From Ficedula albicollis (lineage: Eukaryota; Chordata; Aves; Passeriformes; Muscicapidae), in the NCBI RefSeq assembly GCF_000247815.1, contig NC_021681.1:7058660-7122659 (forward strand): a DNA stretch of 64,000 nucleotides. Reading direction: 5' to 3'. Position 1 is the stretch's first letter. Every line of letters begins with the position of its first letter. Made by a program: the position numbers and the translations under genes. Below are positions 37,452-52,400 of this stretch, piece after piece. Below the pieces are notes generated by a model. The model was not told the origin of the DNA and ran no database searches. It was given only the letters and a program-made list of their open reading frames with translations.

Positions 37452-40400
37452 CCTAATAGCTAGAACATGAGGTGATAAACACCATCATAAATTAACAGCC
37501 AGTAAAAAGGCACAGAACATGAGGTGATAAACACCATCATAAATTAACAGCCAGTAAAAAGGCACGGTCTCATGTGTTTCTCTTTTGGTATGCAATAGAA
37601 AATCATGTCTTTAAACTAATTCCATCCAGGGAGGTGAAGTATGTGAGTCAATGTTACTATCCCATACAAACTTTAAACTCTTGGGTTCCAGAATACTTGC
37701 AGATTTTACTTTGTAAGGGACAAATGAATAATATAAACAAAAAATTGTGGCCTCTTCTGTAAATTTGAGACCTTCACATGAAAAAAAACACAGCAGGGCA
37801 TTTTCCTTTTGCATGTGAAAGCACAATTTCACAAGTATTTTTATAAAGACAGAAGGACTGTACAGTCTTCCTTGAACACGCAATTGCAAGTAATGGCAAG
37901 ATAGCAACTTGTTATAAGTACTCAAACCCAGAAGGGTATCCAGGCAATGCATGAAGTAAGAAGGGCCCTCTGTGGCCATAAGAGGAACTTCCAGTTTCTG
38001 AATTTCATCCAGTCTCCCTGCTGTTGACTTTGTCTCTCCAACTGTGAACCAAACAGAAGTGATCCAGCACATTAATCTCCAGCTACTCCAGTTTTCTATT
38101 CACCTGAAAGTACCACAGCATCCAAACTGAAGATATTAATTACCTTGGAATTTTCTTACATTTTGCAATATATTTGTTTGTCCTTAATCCCATTTCAGTT
38201 CTGTATGATCCCAATATTTTTAGACATCTGAACAATGAGTTCTGTTGGGGAGCTGGACGCAGTGTATAATGGATAATTCAGGCTGACCTGTCATACTATA
38301 CACTGATGCTAGCAAAAAGGAGATATTGCTGACTTTCACGTGTGGGTTTTTGTTCTGTTTTGTTTGTTTGTTTTCCACAAACCCAGGCTCTTTCATAATA
38401 TACTGTCTTAATTCTTTCTCATTTAGGGCTTTTTTTCTTCAGAACTGTGGGGGAAAATGAATGGGCCAGCAGATTCAAGCCTGCTCTTCAACTGCTCAAA
38501 TCAATCAAATTTTGCTTTGGAAACATCAGAGCAATGTGGCAAAGAGACACACCTTGAGAACATGATTTTTGCCGCTTTCTACTTTCTGGACTTCATCCTG
38601 GCTTTTGCTGGCAATGCCCTGGCTCTTTGGCTCTTCATCCGGGACCAGAAGTCAGGCACACCTGCCAACATTTTCCTGATGCATCTTGCTGTGGCTGACC
38701 TGTCCTTTGTGCTGGTACTTCCCACCCGGCTGGTGTACCACTTTTCTGGTAACCACTGGCCATTTGGTGAGATCCCATGCAGACTCACCGGCTTCCTTTT
38801 TTACCTCAACATGTATGCCAGTATCTACTTCCTGATGTGCATCAGTGTTGATCGTTTCCTGGCCATTGTGCACCCTGTCAAGTCCATCAAGCTCCGCAGG
38901 TCCCGGTATGCCCATGTGGCGTGTGTCTTTCTGTGGGTCATCGTTGGTGTGGCAATGGCACCTCTGCTGCTCAGTGTGCAGACGGTCCAGATGAAAAACA
39001 CAACTGTCTGCCTGCAGCTCTACAGAGAAAAGGCCTCACGTCACGCCCTCGTGTCCTTAGCAGTTGCATTCACCTTCCCTTTCGTTACTACTGTGACTTG
39101 CTACTTGCTCATCATCCACAGCCTGAAGAGTGGGAACAGAGTTGAGAAACACCTGAAGGAAAAAGCTGTCAAAATGATCATCATGGTCGTGATGATTTTT
39201 CTAATTTGCTTTGTGCCTTATCATGTCAATCGCTACATTTATATTCTCCATTACAACGGGACCAAAGCTTCCTGTGAAACACAGCGTCTCCTGGCCCTCA
39301 GCAACCGTATCACATCCTGCCTCACCAGCCTCAACGGCGCCTTCGACCCCATCATGTATTTTTTTGTAGCTGAGAAATTCCGTGAGGCTTTGTGCAATCT
39401 GTTTTGTATTAAAAAGACCATAATGTTGCCTCAAACTTATGAGGGTAAGACTAATGAAAGCTCCCTAAGTGCCAAATCTGAACTGTGAACATGACTCTTG
39501 TCAGTGTTAGTGCTTTGTCTTAAGAACACTCTTCCAGAAAAACCAGCTGAGAGCACAAATATGCAGCAAGAGAATCCACCCAGAGTCAAACTCATCCTGA
39601 GAAGGGAAGTTCTGCTGTTTTTATGGAGCTGTCATTAACAAGAACCCCTCTGACCATAGAGACAACACATGTTTGTTTTGCTGAAATTGCAAACAGGAGA
39701 ACAATTCCACTGGTTTCCAAGAAATGAAATTGAGGGTTGAGCACTTGGGAATAGGGAAGGGGACAATGAGAAAAATGGACCCATGTATATTTTTTTTTCC
39801 AAAGAATGTAATTCCCAAAGCACTCAGTAGTGCTTCCTCTGCACAATGCATACAGCCTGATTTAAAATCTAACATTGTGCCAGCAAGTAGAGATCCACTC
39901 CTGAGATAAACCTCCCTGATAAAAAAACACCCACATTCGCACATCTTGTTCAAGTCTCTGAATTCAAAGTGCTCATAGATAATAAAGAGAAAATTGGTAC
40001 TAAATGGCGACAAGAAGAAGAAAAAAAAAAAGACCAGAATGAAGCAATGAACCCAGTCTGGGCAGGAATTGAGACAGAAAAAATTCCTAGCTTTAAGACG
40101 GTTTACAGTTCTTTTTTGTGACTTATCTAGCAAGACTATTCCTTCATTATGGATAAAGTAGAGATTATCTTTATTCTCAATTATACAAATTGTATCCAGC
40201 AGAATATGTCTGGAAGTGACAGGCATACTAGGGCAGACAAGGTACAATGAAAAGGGAAAAAAAGAACGCAAGAGTTTCCAACAATATTTATTAAGAGACT
40301 GCTTTTCAATACTATGGAGATACATATTATAGGAAATCATGTGACAGGTGAAATATATTATTACATAAATACACACACCTATCTCTCTGCTATGCTTTCG

Positions 40401-43400
40401 GAAAGGAGTTCTTTACCATTTTAGATTAGGTCCACAATCTACAAAATCAAACATACTTTATCTTGCTTGAACTGCTTTTATCCTGACTGCTTCCCCAAAA
40501 CACCCTAAGTGCCATTCCAACAGTCCATTCTAGCAAGGTGAGGTGCCAAAAGAAAATCAATTATGCCCAGTTCAAAAAGCTAAAAGCACAGAGGTTGGAG
40601 GCATTGTATGAAAAGGAAGGAGTTGAGGAAACTCCCTGCTGGACAGGTACAAGTATATGACTTTTTCTTCCTTCCTTCACCATTTAGTTAGCAAAAATAT
40701 AAACTCTAGGAAACTACTAGGCTTTGCTCATAACATAAAAGTCTAAAATTAACTATGAACTGTGCAACACTGTTTGCTAACTGCTGGATTGTTTTATTTT
40801 CTTATAATGGTATGCTTTTGTACATGCTCCCTTTTGTGTTTTTATTTCTTATTTCTGAATTAAATGCATTAATCGACCTGTAGGATTCATTCTTATATTT
40901 CTGCATTTAAGATAAATGATTTATGAAGACCATGTGGAATCACAGGCTGAAAAGACTTCGCTGTAATCATTGGGTTATTCTTTTGGCCTTTTGCTACATC
41001 TTGACTTCCTGCTCAGCAGCTTACTTGCTAAACAGCCTGCCTGAGATCACGTAATCCCTTTTTCTCACTTAATATGCAGCCTTCTGCCTGAAATCCCTGA
41101 AATTTCTGTCTTCTGCCTGAAATCCCTTTCGTTTCCAGAACACATTCACTAGCCACTAAAATTTGAGTTTCTACACGTTTCATTGGATGAACTTCCTACC
41201 TAACAGGTTATCCCTAAAGTTTTTTCTGTACCTTTTCAAGCTTTCCTTCTCAGTGTAAAACTGGCCACCCTCAGCATTCATAGCCGTATCAATAACACAT
41301 TGATAAAACTTTCTGACCTCCTGCTCCATCTCACCTGCCAGCATTCTTCACAAAACCCAGGTCAGCAAGGGTTACATCGCAGAGCTCACAGCGGAAACAT
41401 TCTGGGTGCCAGTTGTTGTTCATTGCCTTGATAACACGCCCAGTAATGAACTCGCCTGCAAAAGGAAAGCATGAGATGAATGCAGAAAACAGTCTTATCA
41501 AAATCTATGGTCCTTCATAGTCCTTCCATTTTAATTCCATAATTACTCCGTCTAACTTTGAAAAAAACCCCAATTATTCCCACAACCAGGATAACCCAAA
41601 ATCACTGCCGGTATCATGCTTTGCTCCCACCCAGAGCTCCTGACTCCTTAAAATGATCCCAACAATCCCAGCCCAAGGCTGGATGTCACAGCAATGCTGC
41701 AAGGTTTGCACACCCCTGCAGTTGTTAAGCCCTAGTGATGATATTTGCCACTTCTTACCACATTCCCCACAGCAGGGAGCAAACAGCATCTGGAAGTCAT
41801 GCTCACAGTACTTCCTACCTTCAAACTGCAAACAAAACAAGAAAAAACTCTCATGAATAACTGAACTACTTTTACATCTTGACAGTTCAGCATGATTTTC
41901 CATTGATATGACCATTTAGTCAAGGTCAGTCAACTTTTCCAGGTCTAGCCCCCTACACACCTGTTCTTCAACTCCTAAAGGTTCTCTTTAAAGAAATATC
42001 CACATATAGCTTCAGTCTCATGGTGAATTTGCACAGCTAAATTAATAGCAGTGCTGCTACGAGACAGCAAAAATTCTGAACACCCAAGACCCTTTCCTAT
42101 AGTTGCCTTTAATTTCATTTTTGCTTTAGTTTATTTCAGAACTACTACTCCTCCTCCACGAGGCTAAAACTCATGTCAAAATAAAATACAGCAAGTTTAA
42201 ATCAATGTCTTAATCAAAATGTGTGCTTGTGCATATTCTGTAAAAAAACTCAACCTAGCTTTTAAATGGGTTCACTTATTTCAGCTGCCCAACTGGAACA
42301 GTTTGGTACACTATGTCTAAAAATAAAGACAAAAAATCACTTATGTCTAATGAAATATTAAGGCCAGGTTGGACAGTGCTTTGAGCAACCTGGCCCAGTG
42401 GAAAGCAGCCCTGACAGGGTTTGGAATGTGATGATTTGCAAGGTCTCTTCCAACCCTAACCATTTTGTGACTCTATGATGATTAACAAAACACATTTTAT
42501 TTACTTTTTGAAATGCGTCTTACCCAAAGAGAGCTTTTGCTATTACTGAAGGAATACGTGAGAAGAATAAAAGAGAAATTAAGTCAAAAAAATGGCAACA
42601 AATGTTTAGGACTAAGAAATTAAACATGCAAGAAAGATGAGAATTCCTTGCATTTTACCACAGCTACTTCTCTTCTCTTCTCTTCCAACCAGTCTGAGAA
42701 CTCACCTCATAGAAGAGTCCCTCTGGGAACTGCCGAAAGCACTGAGCACAGACAAAGCAGTTCTCGTGGTAGAGCTCCCCATTGCTGTTGACAATCCTCT
42801 CGGCAGGATCGAACCGCGTCTGGCAGCGCTCACACACGGCATTCGCCAGAGCATCAGACATATTACTGCAATAAAGACAAGAGCAAGAACATTTATAAAC
42901 ACAACAGCCCAGCTGCTTTAAACTCCCTTTTACATGATAAAAAAAAAAGATCAATGAGTCAATGAGTCACTGACATCAGTTAGGAATAGGGCTCTGACAA
43001 CTCATATGCGGCAGACGAGGTCAAGTAGCAGATGTACCTATTGCGCGCTTTTGGCTATTTCACAACATTTCACATTATTACATCATCCTGCTAATAGCTC
43101 ATAGCAAATATCCCAAATTTTTCACAAACCAGCAGTTTGGAGAGCAGCAAACTCAATGATCCTGACTTCTTGGGCCTTCTGGTATCAGGATGTGCACCTC
43201 AAGATGTGGATTTTCTGATGTGCAACAAGCACTAATAACCCACTGCACTCTCCTCTTCATGGCCAGCAGTAACAAAGCACTTCCTCTTCTACAGTCCCCT
43301 GTCCTGACAAATTAGTCCAAATTGTCAAAAGCTTTTGTCAAAGCTATGGGCAGGGAGAAGTCCCTCTAGCTGGCCTGGTCAATGCCTCAGCTTCTTTTCC

Positions 43401-46400
43401 TCAGAATGTGAGGCTAAAACCTCCCCAAGCCACACTGACAAATCAGTGTGAACATAAAGAACATTTCTTCTACCCTAAAATAAGGAATCACCCTAACCTC
43501 TTCCACAAAATTTTCATGCTTACCATAATGCCAGTCTAAGTTAATACAGTTTTAAAATGTGTAACATATGTGCAAACCAGGAGGGAAAAATTACATCTCA
43601 GTTTCTTGTTTCTTGGAGAGTTTCTTGGAGACTGCCCAATAGAATAAAACCTCAACATTATTACACTTTTAGATATAGAAAAACTGTTTTATGACTTCTG
43701 GACAACTTTTGAATTCTATGATTGGAAAGATTGCAGTTTTATAAGTGGAAGTATAAAAAATTGCCACCATGTTAAAAAAACCTCCAAACTATTTCTATAG
43801 TACTTTTTCTGAGGTAGGTAATGTACGCACAAAATAAAAGAGCTTGCTTTACAGGGCATTTTTTCTTTCTTTTTAGATTCAAAGTTACTCTGAACTGATT
43901 TTCCATTGCTAGTGTTACTCAACAACCCAACATGCTAATCTCCCCACCTCTTCATGGAGAACAGTCATTCAATAAGCTTTTCCAGGAGCAGAAAATTCTC
44001 CTTCCTTTGGTCAGCAACATTCCCCTCAAAACCAGGCCACTGTCTGTATTCCAGGGCTTCGTGCCCTGAGCACAACTGGAACGAGCAGGGAGCAGCCTCA
44101 CAATCCTGAGGTAACACAACCAGCCCTGTATTCCAGCTGGCTGAGCTGAGCCAAGTGTCTCCCCTCTGCAGACTGCACTGACATCCTAGGCTGTGACCTA
44201 GAGAGACCCCTCAGTAAAAACAGACTTTCTACCGTTGCAATTCCAAGGGAGGCAAAAACCCAGAAAGACCACAACAGTTTCAAGAATGGAGTACCAATTT
44301 AGCAAAAGTTTGTTACAACTTGTTTCCTTCTTGCAGTACAAAGGATATGTAAATAAACAGACAAGGACTGGAATTATGGACAAGAGGAAATCCTGTAATT
44401 TCATGAACTAGAGATCATAGGTTAAAGAAATGGTTTTTATCCTGACACAACACCAAGGGAACAGGTCAGCACAAAAACATCAGTGTTTGCAGCAAAGCCA
44501 ACACCTAATCAGCTTGGTTTTCAGTCACCAGTAGTAATTTTCCAGCTACACCACACAAATCTGTACCAGGACTTGAAAGCATAATCTTCCCTTCACATAC
44601 TTTTTCCCTGTTGAAAAATTCAGTTCCTAAATTCCAAGACTTGAGCTAGCCAACAAGATTAATAGACTGATGCCATCACAGTGAAAAATCTCCTCTGGGA
44701 AAAAAAAAACAGGCAAACCAGCAAGTATTACATGCTAGACACTAAAAGCAAAGCACCACCTTATGTTGTGTTTCTTGGGTTTTTTCTCTATAAACATGCA
44801 ATCAACATTCTAAAAGTTGCTAATTTTCTTTCTCCAAAGGGACCCACCAGCGCCAATATCAACAGCAGGGTGAACTCTGCTAGACCAGAGCACCTCCCCA
44901 AGGGCATTTCACAACAACCAAAGCCTGCAACCTGCACGCCACGTTCCTGCATGAAACACAGCACAGCTGTGACACTTCACACTAGACACTCCAGTCAGAT
45001 TCCACACAAGGCCCAGGGATGGCTTGGCAAGAAAGATAATGACGACACAGGGACTCCCTTGTGATGCTGCTGCTGACAAGATTTCCTTAAAGGCATAAGA
45101 AAGACGATCATGAGAGATACAGTCTGAGCTGTCCATGCAAATGAGCTAATGAGTGTGACTTATTACGCAGATGAGAGAAACTATCAGCCCAGGAAAACAT
45201 AAATGAAAGAACCAGTATGAAAAATAATTCAGTTCTCTGCCTCAGATAAAACTCAACTGAAACTTTTGGGAAGAGCCAGACTACCAGGAGTCAACTGAAC
45301 CACATCAGCTCCTGACCAATGTATCTCCCGCAATGCAAACCAGCAGCTGTGGCTCTGACAATCCACAGCAAGAGTTTTGCATCCTTGCTCTTTCTCCATT
45401 TATAACTCTGCATCCGTTTTCACTTATGACATATTACTGTTTATAACTCTGCATCCGTTTTCACTTATGACACTCAAGCTACACACGCAAGAGTTTTGCA
45501 TCCTTGCTCTTTCTCCATTTATAACTCTGCATCCGTTTTCACTTATGACATATTACTGTTTTGCACTCAAGCTACAATTTGCCACTTCAGCATTGCCCTA
45601 AAGATGTGACTTTGCATTAACATATGCCAAGTTCTTAATTTCCCAAGTACACACCCCTGTGTACCCTCTAACTTATACAAAAACAAGCATTTTTTCAACT
45701 AGCTCAAAGTTAAAATTAACCAAAACTGGAAGGAAGAGGGAGCATTGTGCTAATTCAGAGCAATTTTATGATTTAGTTTACCACACTGCTACAAAAGCAC
45801 TTCTGCTGGCAGAAGGGAAGGGTAACAACACCACAAACATCCTTTGATAGCAGTACCAGGAGTAACCACAAAAGTTTGATTTGCCATGCCACTCATCAGA
45901 TATTTACACTTAAATCTTTCCCACAAAGGACAGTTCCCAGTACAGAGTGCTTCTTCTATTCTGTTGGCTCATTGATTTTTTGCTATTCAGTAAAATAAAG
46001 AATCTTCCTCTGTTTTAACAATAAGCTGGTGACACAAAGACAGGAAAGGCTGTTAAAACACAATGAGATCAGCATCCTGAAGTTATCCTGCACAAACCCC
46101 AAAAATACCAGCGTACAAACAAACAGTTTTTCCCAATCTTTCATCATTATGTACTCTATCTTTAACAAATTTTCTTTGATAAAGTACCTGATTTACAGAA
46201 ATTATGTTTTTGCCATTATAACTAGGCTTCTCATTGTTTGACTTCTAAGAAGTATTTACTATAAAGTACCAGCATAGGTCTCAAATGGGAAAAAAAAAAG
46301 AAACAAAAAAGAGAGAAACAAAAATTCCTTCTTTAAAAGAAGTGGACATTATCTAGGAGACCCAGTCTGTGCCACAGGTACAAACACTACTGGAGTATTT

Positions 46401-49400
46401 GAAAGCATTTTACCTTCTTCTGACACTGAAGCCAATATTATCTCAGTTTAAAAACATTTGTTCGCAAATGACTGGTAACAGATTAAGGAAAAGGAACCAA
46501 ATATAATAATTTTACTATTAAGAGATTAGAATAGTAGCTCCAGCCTCCACCATCACATTTGCAGATTTCATTATCTTAAATGTGGCTGCAAGACAAAATG
46601 AGTGAGGAGTGCTTCTGTCAGAAAATCCCAGTCAAAAAAAGAAAAAGAAAAAAAAAGAAGTTTCCTTTAATTGGTTTCTAAAGCTTTTTGGTTTTATATC
46701 AAATATCAAATATTCACAATGCTGAATGAAGAATTGCTTTAATGGTGACCCAAAAGAAAGACAATACTTTGAGATACAAGAACTCAGGACATTATCCAAA
46801 TCCCAGCAGAGAGCAAAACCTATGCTGGGGAACACTAAAAATGTATTTTCTGCTCATTCTGATCTACCAGTAGGAACAAGCATATACAGAAAATATCACA
46901 ATATAATCACATTTCTAGTATGCACGCACAGAGAGAGACAATAGTGAAACATCGAAACTGGAAGAGCTATCACCATTTGTGTGTGTCACAGATGTCAGCA
47001 GCCAAGATAAAAATGAGAGCACTCCAGGAGAGGGGCTGGTTCCCACCCCCAGAGCACGGCTGAGAATTAGTGGCTTCAAGTCCTCAGTGCTGGCAAAGAT
47101 ACAAATGAAATCTGCTGGGACAATACCAGACTCTATGACTAATTTCACAGATAACGACTAATGCAAAGACAAAAGAAAGAGGAAGGGTGTCACTTCATGA
47201 ACCAGTGCTGAAAAACAGCCCTCAACTACCCTTATCATTCCAAAATCTCTTTACTGCAATTGACTTATCTGGACAACTTTCCCAAACTGAATTAACTGCT
47301 TTAGTGTTGTTATTATTAAACTTGTCATAAAATGTTGGAAATACTAATCCCCATTTGTTTAATGTATGATTTGTTGCGCATTTGTTAAACTATGTGCACA
47401 GCTTAACATTTTCAGCATTTCTTTTTATGCTTGCATTGAATTCTCAGTTCATGCTAAATATTTTTTCACTGGCTAAGTAAGGAATGAATAGTGTTTCTCT
47501 CAGTATATCTTCCATGATCATGTAGCCCCCAAATTCTCAGTGAAATAAACATTTTTCTTTTTTATTTAGAAAACAGAAATAACCAAATTTAAGAAAAACG
47601 TACAAATGCAACTTATGGTCACAATATGGAAAAAAAAAACTCTCCTTGGGCTTACCAGCAACAGCAATTTGCAATTAGTAAAAACTGGAGGGGTTTAAAA
47701 AAAAAAAATTGCACATCTTGCAGCTGAGGCAAAAGTACAATATTCGTATGGTTGACCTGCAGGAAAATGAAATCAGGCAGAAGTTTGAGAGCAGCAGCAG
47801 CAGTGAAAGTCTCTTGGTATTCACACAGAAAAAAATCCTGTGCCAGGGACATTTGGGATTCCCTCTCAACACCAAGATCATGATCAATTACTTAAAACGA
47901 CACACAATCAGCAACATTCACTCAGCCCAGGCAAATATCAACAACATAAAGAAATGTACAGGTTTTAAATACATTATTCCTCTTACACAAGAAAACAACC
48001 CTTTTATTATCAAGCATGTACCACTTGATCCAGAATGTCTTTTTGATAAATAACTCCTTCGGCACATTAAATCTTTCTCCACTTCCACTATCTCAAAGGA
48101 GTTTAAATGTGATGTTTGTTTAACAGCACTGACAACACAAATCATTCCCCATAGGTATTTGTCAATTATCACCAACCAGCAGCACCACTGTTGGATTACT
48201 CTCCTTTGCCTGAAGAAAGGACATAAACTACCAGGGCTTATCAGGAAGGAGAAGCAAAAATTATCACTAGCTCAAAACCCATGGATAAAATACAGTAATT
48301 CAGGAGAGAAACATCTCAAAGGGATTAAAATTTTCAGCACTGTCACCTGCTCAATAAAACCAAAATATATTGGCTCTATGCTTACTTGGCTTCAAGAACT
48401 ATGATGTGAAAAACGTACTCAATTTACCTGTACATCTGCTTTTCTGTGCTTTTCTTTCCTCTCACAGGTCTCTTCCATGCTTTCACTTTTCCTGAACAGC
48501 ATTGTCTCCACTCAATGCTATCACCATCTCCTCCACTACCTTGTTAGCCCCTCTCCTCATGACATTCTCATACATTCACACCCACAGCTTTGTGCAGGAA
48601 AAATAAAAAATTTACCAACTAACTAAGAGTTATTGGCTAAAAGGAAAAGAGCAGGAAAAGAAGGGTTTTAGTGAGGGATGCACAATTTATATTGAGAGGC
48701 TAAACTAATTCCTCATTTCCAGGTAAACATCAGGCCTACTTCCTGCTAAGAGAAGTTTCAAATTCAGAACTCCTGACTGCTAGAAAGAGAAAATCACCTC
48801 TCCTGGATTATCCTGGATGCCCACTGCTCTCTCCAGTGACACAAACTACAGATCCCATATTGCTGCTGCAGCTCACAGTTCTCCCAAAATACAAAAAACT
48901 AAGTTTTATTTAACTCCTGTTAATTTACCTACTGCACAAATTTAACTGATGAAAATTCAGAAGTAAAATTTTAATGTGAAGCATGGAAAAAGTTATGACC
49001 ATATCAAGCAATGGAATGGTCAGATGGACAGATTTAAGAACCTCTGGCTTTTATTTTCTTCTTAAATATGTTATCACAGAGGCACTCCCAATAGCTCTAA
49101 TTGACCCAGCCTTGGCCATGTCCATCTTCAGAGCCACGAGGGATCGGACATCGGATTGCTGGACATGGTGGAAGCTTCTAGCAGCTTCTGTGCCCCCCCC
49201 CAACTACCAAAAACCAGGCCATGCAAAACCAACACAAGCACTGATGCTGGTTCTGAACAGCCTAGCACAGAGCTCAAAATGGGAAAGGTTCCATTGCTGC
49301 TTTCCTGTTATTGTTAAAAACTGAAAGCATTCTCATCAGGAAAGTCCTTTCCTTCTTAATCTACTTGAAAAGGAAAACAAACAGACCTCATCCCCTCTGG

Positions 49401-52400
49401 CTCTGTGCTAACAATTCTCACTTTAAATAAAACAGCCCCACCACCAGAACCGAAAACGTATCAAATCCTGGAAAAAGCTTTACCAGTGCCATTCCCTACT
49501 TCTCGGAGACATACCCAGGAGTGCCAGCTGCCGTGCCAGTCCTGCCGCTCAGCAGTGACCCTGTGCCGCTGAGCCGATCCTGCCGCCGCTGGTAAAGCCT
49601 GGAGGCTGCCAGCCCCCGGAGCCTCAGGCCGGCCATGGCACCCAGGGCCCCTCTGCAGGGGAATGCAGGGACACCGCTGGAGCCACACCAGCAGCACCGC
49701 TACTAGTGAGTCACCTTCCTTTGGGGAGTTGCGTTTACATTTCACAAGAGGACAGCAGGATGCAAAGACACCCGACCAAGCACTGTTTCTTACAACCTGT
49801 CTGCCATTTTGCCATATTCTTAAAGATCCGACAACCTCCTTCCTGTATGCCACTAGTTATTATCCACTTAATGCAGCATACTAGGGGCTACATCAGCACC
49901 TCGTTCTTTCCTAGCCTTGCAGAATGCATCCGTATAAATGTCACAAGTGACATAAAAAAATAAATCTCGAGTCTTCAAGTAATTAAGACACTTAAATCAC
50001 GAAAACTTCTGATCAAAGCACAGAGAAATGCAGAAAGGCAAAGTAGATTACTAGAGCTCTTGACAGCAAAGACTGTAGTTCACTGCAGATCAGTATCTGA
50101 CCCCGGCATCTCCAAGGGCTTCCCAGCAGGCTGCTGTACCACACCATGTCCTAAGGAAACAACAGAGCTGCTCCTTCCATTTGGTCATTCCAAGAAACAA
50201 GGTTGCAGAGACTTCTGCTCTGCCGGCAGCAGTCGCACACAGCAGAGGCAGGAAGCAGGGAGGAAGAACATGCTTGGCATTCCAGCCTCCAGAGCTCTCT
50301 GGCCTTCAAGCATTACCATGAAAAATATCTCAAGAGTCATTTTTAGTAAATTGTAAAGAAAGGAAAAAGGATTTTTGTAGCATAAGCATGAAATACAGCT
50401 TGGCAAGCTACAGAGGAAAAAAAATGAAAAGACTGATGACTTCATGAGTTCTAAACAAATATTAACAGGCATGAATCCCTTCTGACACTTAAAAAAAACC
50501 AGAAGGGTGTACTAGGGCCCAGTAGAACAGGCATGAATAAAGAACAACATACTTTTAAAACCACAAATCAGCAACCTTAAAATCTACAATGCATCCCACA
50601 TTTCCTTAGGAGTTTCAGCTCCTGACCTGAGAGCAATCTGCCACTACCATTTCTTTCAGACTGTGAGTGTAGTTTAACCATTTCTATTTTAGAATATAAA
50701 TGAAGAAAAATGTCCTCCATACTGGGTGTCTCTGCTGACCTTTGAAATTTTAGAGCAATAAACTATTTTTAACATGCAAGATTAAATCACCTTTTTACTT
50801 CTAGCATGAAGTAAAATATTAAATCACCACAACATTAATCTCCCTCATCCTTAAGCAATCTGACAAAATCCCCCCTTTTCTCTAAAGCACTTAAGCTTTT
50901 ACCTGACTTACATGACATGATTCTACTGGTTTTCAAATAATCACTCTTCCACTGAAACTATGACTCTCCTTCAAAAGAGAAGATGGGGGGATTAAAGAAA
51001 AAAAAATTCAAATCTCAACAGCAAACATCCTGTCTTGCCATCCTACAACACAAACTCACTCACTCCTCTCTTGCCACTTTACACATAAAGAGTGAAAATG
51101 CACAGGTTTGTTTTTTCTTTCCGTCTTGATAGATTGCTTTTAAGACAGGGTTGATATCAAACTCTTACAGGTGGTTATGTTCTGGGCCAAAGCAGAGAAG
51201 AAAGCAGACACATTTCTTTCAGGCATTTTCAGGTTCTTCCTCAGAGAAGCACCTCCATGGCCCCAGAACAGACTAAGGACCTTCCTATCTAGAGAGCAAA
51301 TTTAGATCTAAAGATTAAGATTAAAACCACATTTTCAACCCAGAAGAGCAGAACCGGCTGCTTCTAACTCAGAGAGATAAGGTACCTCTTATTTAATGCA
51401 GGTACTGTCTACTCAGCAACAAGAACCTTTTGTAATATTGTCCTTTAAACTCCCTCCTCTTTCAAATCATTTTATTTGCAACTGCTTAATGTAAAGCAGC
51501 AGCAGCTCTCTACTGAATTAAAAAATCATCTAACTAGCTAGACTAATTCAAAAAAGTATGCTGTTCTTTCTTACCTTCACAGGATTAGGAACAATCAATA
51601 AGCATATCTGTAAATGCAGCTGCTCTTCTTTTGTTGACTACAGGAAGTACATAGGCGTATCCAGATCCCAATTTGACCAAGTATAGTGATAACAAAAATT
51701 TCTTATGAAGATAATTATGCTCTGAAACATGCACTTAGGAAATATTTTTTTTTCTTGGGCTTTGCTGCTGTGGTGTTGGTTAGAAAACCCAAAGGTGAAA
51801 AGTGCCTGGGCTGTTTTGTGTTGCCTTTAGAAATTAATTTAATGCAAAGTCTTAAAGGAAACTCTATTTCATTCTTGTTTAGTTTCTACTTTGGGCATTT
51901 GACAAAATTTTGCTCGCTGGTCATTCACAGATCCTCTTTCTTAAGAATAAACCCATCACAAAGACAAAGAAAAATAAAACAACACAATTCAGCTAACCAA
52001 ACAAAAATAATCAACCCCACCTCAAACTCCAACAATACTCAAAAAGGCAAAAGTCAAAATGAACAGATGGACTAAATACATCAAACACAATTCTAGAAGC
52101 AGTTTTCCCTTTCCTATTGGTAGGGAAGTATCATAGATAACTTCTAAATGCTCCAAAAATCACACCAACTGTATATAAAATCACTGAAAAGCTGCTAAGA
52201 AACATACTGGTTTTACATCTAACACACTATCTCTTACACAGAATTTGTTTTTAAATGTCATTAAAACAACATGTAACCTCATCAAACTAAAGAGTGTGGC
52301 CAGCAGGTCAGGGAAGTGGCTCTCCTCCTCTATTTCCCCAAAAGCCCAGCCCAGACCAGGCAGTCACAAATATTACTTCTAAAATCCAATTATCTAGTTA

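Noticed and set aside
37611..38072. 153-codon - strand open frame upstream of GPR17
   Set aside because: No domain, no splice sites that fit, and a composition like the surrounding intron.
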